Under the pieces are notes generated by a model. The model saw only the letters and a program-made list of their open reading frames with translations, did not search any database and was not told the origin of the DNA. 64,000 nucleotides of DNA, taken from positions 496,001 to 560,000 of the forward strand of contig NZ_JBHTDC010000002.1 of the NCBI RefSeq assembly GCF_042666435.1, in the 5' to 3' direction. Within the stretch, counting starts at the first letter, position 1, and the number at the start of each line of letters is the position of its first letter. Both the position numbers and the translations under genes were made by a program. Positions 59,407 to 64,000 of the stretch are shown here, in pieces. Source of the stretch: Allosphingosinicella sp042666435 (GTDB lineage Bacteria > Pseudomonadota > Alphaproteobacteria > Sphingomonadales > Sphingomonadaceae).

Positions 59407-60750
59407 ATGGATCGAACCGCGTCCGACCGCTCGCTGCTCGGCTGGCTCTGCGTGGTCGGCCTCGCGGCGCTCGCCTTGCTCGCTCTGGAGCGGTCGCTGA
59501 GCCTGGAGCGCAATGCGCCCCTCGCCGCCCCGCCGGCTGCCCTGGCGACGAGCGGCGTACCCCAAAATTACCGCGAGGCTCTCGCGCGGATAGACCGTGC
59601 CATCGCCGACGCCCGGGGCCGGGCCGAGGAGCGTGCCGGCGAATGGCTTATGCACGAGACGCTTGCCCGCCGCTATTTGGCGCGCGGGCGGCTCACCGGC
59701 TCTTTCGACGATTATGCCGCGGCCAACGCCGCCCTGGCGCGCGCCTTCGCGGTGGCAAAGCCCGGCACCGGCCCGCACATGACTCAGGCGGTGCTCGATT
59801 TCACCATGCATCGCCTCGCCGCCGCCGAACGCCAGCTCGACATCATCTCCGCTTATGCCGTGCCGCCCGACAGCGATGATCTCGCTGAGATCGCCGCGAT
59901 GCGCGGCGACATCGCCTTCTACCGCGGCCGTTATGACGAGGCGGCGGCGGCCTATGAAGAAGCTGACCGGCTGACGCCCGGTGCCGCCGATTTCCGCCGC
60001 GCCATCTTCCATTCGCGCACCGGCCGTCCGGACCTGGCGGAGGATTATTTCGACCGGGTTCGCTCCGGTTTTTCCGCTCGCTCGCCGCAAGCCGCCGCCA
60101 ACATTGAATTGCAGCATGGCATCCTGGACCTGGAACGCGGCCGCTGGGACGTCGCCCTCGTCCACTTCACGGCAGCCGACCGGATGTTTCCTGGCCATTG
60201 GCTGATCGAGGAGCATATCGCGGAAGTGACCGCCTTGAAGGGCGACACCGCCAGAGCGGAGGCCCGCTACCGCGCCATCGTCCGCCGAACCGGCCATCCC
60301 GAATTCATCGACGCCCTCGCCGGGCTCGCCCGCCAGCGCGGAGACGATGCGGCCGCCACGGCCTGGACGCGGCGCGCCGGGGCGGCATGGCAACGAAGGC
60401 TCGGCCAATTCCCCGAAGCCGCTTACGGCCATGCCCTCGACCATTGCATGGCCGCCGGGGACTGGAGCTGCGCGCTCGACCTCGCCCGGCGGAACCACGC
60501 CAACCGCCCTTATGGCGAGGCCAAGGGCCTGCTCGCCAGGGCCTTGCTCGAAACGGGCCATGCGGCCGACGCCCGCCGGACCATCGAGACCGTCCTCGCC
60601 TCGCCATGGCGGACGGCGCAGACCCATGCCGTCGCCGCCCGAATCTATGCGGCGCTGGGCCGAAGCGGGCCGGCGCACATCCAGCGCCGCCTTGCCCGCA
60701 AGCTCGATCCGCACATCGTCATTCCGGTGGCGGCTCCATCCGCCACATGA
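59407..60750 (+). CDS. membrane-anchored TPR-like protein
   Basis: 447 aa. One N-terminal membrane helix (LLGWLCVVGLAALALLALERSL), then helical tetratricopeptide-like repeats (MRGDIAFYRGRYDEAAAAYEEADRLTPGAADFRRAIFHSRTGRPDLAEDYFD..). Ala/Arg rich. Likely a periplasmic scaffold or protein-interaction platform; no enzyme domain. The 3' end overlaps the converging DUF2459 gene by 32 nt. Confidence 0.75.
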   Translation: MDRTASDRSLLGWLCVVGLAALALLALERSLSLERNAPLAAPPAALATSGVPQNYREALARIDRAIADARGRAEERAGEWLMHETLARRYLARGRLTGSFDDYAAANAALARAFAVAKPGTGPHMTQAVLDFTMHRLAAAERQLDIISAYAVPPDSDDLAEIAAMRGDIAFYRGRYDEAAAAYEEADRLTPGAADFRRAIFHSRTGRPDLAEDYFDRVRSGFSARSPQAAANIELQHGILDLERGRWDVALVHFTAADRMFPGHWLIEEHIAEVTALKGDTARAEARYRAIVRRTGHPEFIDALAGLARQRGDDAAATAWTRRAGAAWQRRLGQFPEAAYGHALDHCMAAGDWSCALDLARRNHANRPYGEAKGLLARALLETGHAADARRTIETVLASPWRTAQTHAVAARIYAALGRSGPAHIQRRLARKLDPHIVIPVAAPSAT

Positions 60751-61408
60751 TGCTCTGCTCCGCCGGCGTCCAGACGCCCATGCGAACCCCGGCCGCCCGC
60801 AGCGCCTCGCCGGTCCATTCGTTGCAGGTGCGCACGAAATTATAGGCGCGGCGCGATTCGTAGAAGGCGTCCGACCCGCCATAGCCGCGCCCCGATAGCG
60901 GCATCGACCGCCCGTCCCCGTCCAGCTGGAAGCTGTCGGCGATGAAGTGTACCAGCCGCCGATACTGGTCGCGGCCAAGGACAGTCGGGCGGTGATATTC
61001 GTCCGCCACCGGAAGGGGCTCGTGATCGACATGCATCAGGCTCGGCCCGCCCCCCACCGCAGCCGCGAAGGCGGTCTTTAGGTTAAGATCGGCCCAGGTC
61101 GGCGTGTTCAGGTAGAAATCCCGGTTGCCGAAGCCGATCGCGAGATAGTCGCCGGCGAGGCGCGGATCCCTGATGTGGCTAGCATCGGCCAGCCTTCGCC
61201 AGTCCGCGTCCGCATTCACCGTCGGCACCAAGATCCAGGTGTGGACGCCGTTGGTGCGGATGAAGATGGTGACCCCCTCCTCCGCCTCCTCCCAATCGGC
61301 GTTCGCGCTCAGGACCCCGCCAACGGCGACCGCCAGGAGGTACAGGAGCGGCACGAGCAGCACCGCCCCCACCGACTTCATTATCCTGCGTCCAATCTTG
61401 CGCGTCAT
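60719..61408 (-). CDS. DUF2459 / TIGR02117-family protein
   Basis: 229 aa. N-terminal membrane helix (KSVGAVLLVPLLYLLAVAVGGVL), then the family segments VTIFIRTNGVHTWILVPTVNADADWR, DYLAIGFGNRDFYLNTPTWADL and NFVRTCNEWTGEALRAAGV with His/Cys positions suggesting an enzyme of NlpC/papain-like fold, from memory. Function unknown. A start at codon 10 is possible. Confidence 0.8.
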   Translation of the reverse strand: MTRKIGRRIMKSVGAVLLVPLLYLLAVAVGGVLSANADWEEAEEGVTIFIRTNGVHTWILVPTVNADADWRRLADASHIRDPRLAGDYLAIGFGNRDFYLNTPTWADLNLKTAFAAAVGGGPSLMHVDHEPLPVADEYHRPTVLGRDQYRRLVHFIADSFQLDGDGRSMPLSGRGYGGSDAFYESRRAYNFVRTCNEWTGEALRAAGVRMGVWTPAEQSIMWRMEPPPE

Positions 61409-61500
61409 GTCGCCAGCCTAGCAGTCTCGCGCGACGCGACTAGGGCAGTCGTTCCGTCGCGCCGCTTGAAGAAGCGCCGCCGTCCGATCATCATCTGCCG

Positions 61501-62715
61501 ATGAGCGTCCGCGACGACCTTGCGAGCATCTTCCGCGCCGGAATCGACGCCTGCCATCCCCGCAATGTCGTCCCGCCCCACCTCCCGGCCCCGCCGCGCG
61601 GGCGCACGATCCTGCTCGCGCTGGGCAAAGCCGCCGTGCCGATGGCCGAGGCGGTGGAAGAGGGTTGGAAAGGACCGCTCTCGGGACTTGCCGTAGCGCC
61701 GCGCGGCTCGGCCGGGCACCTGCGGCTGATCGACCGCCTGGAATCCGGTCACCCGATCCCGAACCAAAGCAGCGTCGCGGCCGCCGGGCATCTGCCCCGC
61801 CTTGCCCGCGAAGCCGGCCCCGGCGATCTCGTGCTGGTGCTGCTGAGTGGCGGCGCGTCGGCGCTCGCCTGCCTGCCGGGCGAGGGCCTGTCGCTGTCAG
61901 ATAAGCAGGCGATCACGGGCGCCCTGCTCCGCTCCGGTGCTCCCATCTCCGCCATCAATTGCGTCCGCCGCCACCTGTCCCGCTTCAAGGGCGGCGGACT
62001 CGCCCGCGCCGCCCAATCCGCGCGGCTCGTCACCCTCGCCATCTCCGACGTGGTCGGCGACGATCCGAGGGATATCGGCTCCGGCCCGACGGCATCCGAC
62101 GTAACCACGATTAGCGACGCGAAGGCGGTTCTGGCCAAATACGGCATTCCCGTTCCCGCGACGGGCTGGCGCGAAACGGTCAAGCCGGAGGAAGCGGCGA
62201 CCTGGAAAGCCGACTATCACATCATCGCGCGCGGCCGCGATGCGGTCGAAGCCGCCTCCGCCCGCGCCCGGCAGCTCGGATGGATGCCCCGCATCATCGA
62301 CAGCGACGGCCAGGGCGACGCCCGCGCGGTCGCGCGAGCCCATGCCCGGCTCGCCCTGAACGCCGCGCCAGGAACGGCGTTGATCTCCGGCGGCGAACTC
62401 ACCGTGACGGTCACGGGCTCCGGCCAAGGCGGACCCAATCGCGAGTATGCGCTCGCTCTCGCCCTCGCGCTCGACAGCGCGCCGGTCCACGCCCTCGCCG
62501 CCGACACCGACGGCATCGACGGCGCCGGCGACGCCGCCGGCGCGTTCGTCGATCCCACCACCCTCGCCCGGGCGAAGACGCTGGGCCTCGACCCCGCCCG
62601 CGCCCTTCGCGACCATGACAGCGGCGCCTTCTTCGCCGCGCTCGGCGATTCCTTCGCCACCGGCCCGACCGGCACCAACGTCAACGACTTGCGCATCCTT
62701 CTCGTCGAGCCCTAA
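61501..62715 (+). CDS. glycerate 2-kinase / MOFRL-family protein
   Basis: 404 aa. DUF4147 domain (LLALGKAAVPMAEAVEEGW; LVLLSGGASALACLPGEGLSLSDKQAITGALLRSGAPISAINCVRRHLSRFKGGGLA) and a C-terminal MOFRL domain (ALISGGELTVTVTGSGQGGPNREYALALAL). Phosphorylates glycerate to 2-phosphoglycerate; older annotations of such genes as hydroxypyruvate reductase (TtuD) are misleading. Confidence 0.88.
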   Translation: MSVRDDLASIFRAGIDACHPRNVVPPHLPAPPRGRTILLALGKAAVPMAEAVEEGWKGPLSGLAVAPRGSAGHLRLIDRLESGHPIPNQSSVAAAGHLPRLAREAGPGDLVLVLLSGGASALACLPGEGLSLSDKQAITGALLRSGAPISAINCVRRHLSRFKGGGLARAAQSARLVTLAISDVVGDDPRDIGSGPTASDVTTISDAKAVLAKYGIPVPATGWRETVKPEEAATWKADYHIIARGRDAVEAASARARQLGWMPRIIDSDGQGDARAVARAHARLALNAAPGTALISGGELTVTVTGSGQGGPNREYALALALALDSAPVHALAADTDGIDGAGDAAGAFVDPTTLARAKTLGLDPARALRDHDSGAFFAALGDSFATGPTGTNVNDLRILLVEP

Positions 62716-62724
62716 GACCGCCCC

Positions 62725-63600
62725 ATGAGCGAATGGACGATCGGCATCCTCGGCGGCTCCGGCCTCTACGCAATCGACGCGCTGGAGGAGGCGCAATGGG
62801 TCGCCGTCGATACCCCATGGGGGCCGCCTTCCGACGAATTGCTGATCGGCCGCATTCATGGGATCAAGTTCGCCTTCCTGCCCCGTCACGGCCGCGGCCA
62901 TCGGCTGCCGCCGACCGACGTCAACGCGCGCGCCAATATCGACGCGCTGAAGCGCGCCGGCTGCACCGATATCCTCGCCGTCTCCGCCGTCGGCTCGCTG
63001 AGGGAAGAGCTGCCCCCCGGCCGCTTCGTCGTCGTCGATCAGTTCATCGACCGCACCTTCGCGCGCGACAAGAGCTTCTTCGGCCCCGGCCTCGTCGCCC
63101 ATGTCTCGATGGCCGACCCGGTCTGCCCCCGCCTGTCCGCTGTCGCCGCGGCCGCCGCCGAAACGGCGGGCGCCGACGTGACGCGGGGCGCGACCTATCT
63201 CGCCATGGAAGGCCCGCAATTCTCGACCCGCGCCGAAAGCGGACTGTACCGTGCCTGGGGATGCGATGTGATCGGCATGACCGGCATGCCCGAAGCCAAG
63301 CTCGCCCGCGAGGCCGAGCTTCCCTACGCGCTCGTCGGCATGGTCACCGATTACGATTGCTGGCGCGGCGGCGGCGAGGAGGTCGAAGTGTCGGCGCTCA
63401 TCGCCCAGCTATCGGCCAATGCCGGGACCGCAAAGCGGCTGATCGAGGCGCTCGCCGAAGCGCTGCCCAGGGAACGCCCCGCATCGCCCATCGAGACGGT
63501 TCTCGACACGGCGCTGATCACCGCGCCCGACGCGCGCGACCCGGCCTTGCTGGCCAAGCTCGACGCGGTCTGCCGGCGCGTGCTGGACGCTCAGCCGTAA
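62725..63600 (+). CDS. mtnP: S-methyl-5'-thioadenosine phosphorylase
   Basis: 291 aa. PNP_UDP fold with GGSGLYAIDALEEAQW at the N-terminus, LPRHGRGHRLPPTDVNARANIDALKRAG, and YLAMEGPQFSTRAESGLYRAWGCDVIGMTGMPEAKLAREAELPYALVGMVTDYDCW. Cleaves MTA to adenine and methylthioribose-1-phosphate in methionine salvage. 9 nt after the glycerate kinase. Confidence 0.94.
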   Translation: MSEWTIGILGGSGLYAIDALEEAQWVAVDTPWGPPSDELLIGRIHGIKFAFLPRHGRGHRLPPTDVNARANIDALKRAGCTDILAVSAVGSLREELPPGRFVVVDQFIDRTFARDKSFFGPGLVAHVSMADPVCPRLSAVAAAAAETAGADVTRGATYLAMEGPQFSTRAESGLYRAWGCDVIGMTGMPEAKLAREAELPYALVGMVTDYDCWRGGGEEVEVSALIAQLSANAGTAKRLIEALAEALPRERPASPIETVLDTALITAPDARDPALLAKLDAVCRRVLDAQP

Positions 63601-64000
63601 AGAGCGGCGACCCGCTCGGCCGGCACCCCCAGCCGGTAGAGGAGCAGGCAGAAGAGATTCCGCGCCGAGCGCGCGAACCAGCCGTCCTTGCGCCACCGGC
63701 CGGCGCGGGTCACCGCGTCGGCGGCCAGAACATCCGGGCGGCCGAGCCGCCGCACCAGATCGACATCCTCCATCAAGGGCAGCGGCCGGAAGCCGCCGAC
63801 GCGCTCGTACAGCGCGCGCGGCACGAGCAGGCCCTGGTCGCCATAAGGAAGGCCGAGCAGCCGCACCCGCGCCGTCACCCCCCTCTCGATCACCCTCGCC
63901 TGCCAGGCGGGATCGTCGAGCCGGAAACGGAAGCAGGCGGGCGCCTCCGGTCGCCGCGCTATGTGGGCCGCGGCGGCTTCGCGCCAGTCGGAGTCCAGCC
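63591..64000 (-). CDS. glycosyltransferase family 2-like protein (TIGR04283 type), C-terminal part
   Basis: The frame is open to the window edge; the gene begins beyond 64000. Visible: FRFRLDDPAWQARVIERGVTARVRLLGLPYGDQGLLVPRALYERVGGFRPLPLMEDVDLVRRLGR, with the YGDQG and ED motifs, which in this glycosyltransferase family lie in the C-terminal part. The GTG at 63893 is internal. It converges with and overlaps mtnP by 10 nt. Confidence 0.85.
   Translation of the reverse strand, partial: LDSDWREAAAAHIARRPEAPACFRFRLDDPAWQARVIERGVTARVRLLGLPYGDQGLLVPRALYERVGGFRPLPLMEDVDLVRRLGRPDVLAADAVTRAGRWRKDGWFARSARNLFCLLLYRLGVPAERVAALYG

Overview
The window is high-GC DNA with the gene order and protein types of a sphingomonad-like alphaproteobacterium (Sphingomonadaceae is an inference; there is no rRNA or marker gene here). 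Its core, about 2.0-40.6 kb, is an almost complete flagellar locus. A second flagellar piece, the motAB stator genes, lies at 53-54.7 kb. The rest is ordinary chromosomal housekeeping.

Layout: 1-1.8 kb is the 3' end of an RTX (calcium-binding repeat) protein gene. 2.0-3.1 kb holds a FleQ-type sigma-54 activator. 3.1-5.2 kb is fliD-fliS (leftward, sigma-28-type promoter). 5.3-19.2 kb is one long leftward operon headed by a second sigma-54 activator and running fliE-F-G-H-I-J-K-L-M-N-O-P-Q-R-flhB plus an unknown gene, with a textbook sigma-54 promoter in front. 19.5-20.3 kb is the single short flagellin gene fliC (sigma-28-type promoter, strong terminator). 20.8-21.5 kb is a CPBP membrane protease. 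21.5-29.3 kb is a leftward operon, lytic transglycosylase-flhA-flhG-fliA-HAD protein-methyltransferase, behind another sigma-54 promoter. 29.4-31.8 kb carries flgA-flgM-flgN and a compact MotA/MotB-like pair. 32.0-40.6 kb is the rightward rod/hook operon flgB-C-D-E-F-G-H-I-J-K-L with its own sigma-54 promoter.

The regulatory logic can be read from the DNA. Two AAA+ activators without receiver domains act with sigma-54 promoters in front of the basal body, export, rod and hook genes. FliA (sigma-28) and its antagonist FlgM are both present, and TAAA-N14/15-GCCGTT promoters precede fliC, fliD, motA and probably flgM. FliS, FliD, FliA and FlgM are present, while FlaF, FlbT and FlhF are not seen. 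This is a gamma/beta-proteobacterial style of flagellar hierarchy rather than the Caulobacter style.

Right of the flagellar cluster (40.7-64 kb) are small secreted or lipoprotein genes, a HicB-like orphan, a cyclophilin-type prolyl isomerase, a PAS protein, an STE24-like protease, an ArsR/SRPBCC divergent pair, two paralogous PepN aminopeptidases, an Mla-type (MCE) lipid transport operon, a HAD-IB phosphatase, exonuclease III, an aminotransferase, a TPR membrane protein, a DUF2459 protein, a glycerate kinase, methylthioadenosine phosphorylase and a truncated glycosyltransferase.

The most unusual observations are: (1) two unrelated palindromic repeat elements lie in frame in the signal-peptide regions of fliP and flgI; (2) tandem copies of a 19-bp palindromic site lie at enhancer distance from the flgB sigma-54 promoter; (3) the flagellar MotA-like protein lacks the first transmembrane helix; (4) a HAD-methyltransferase pair is translationally coupled downstream of fliA. 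Apart from these I see no obviously new multi-gene system.
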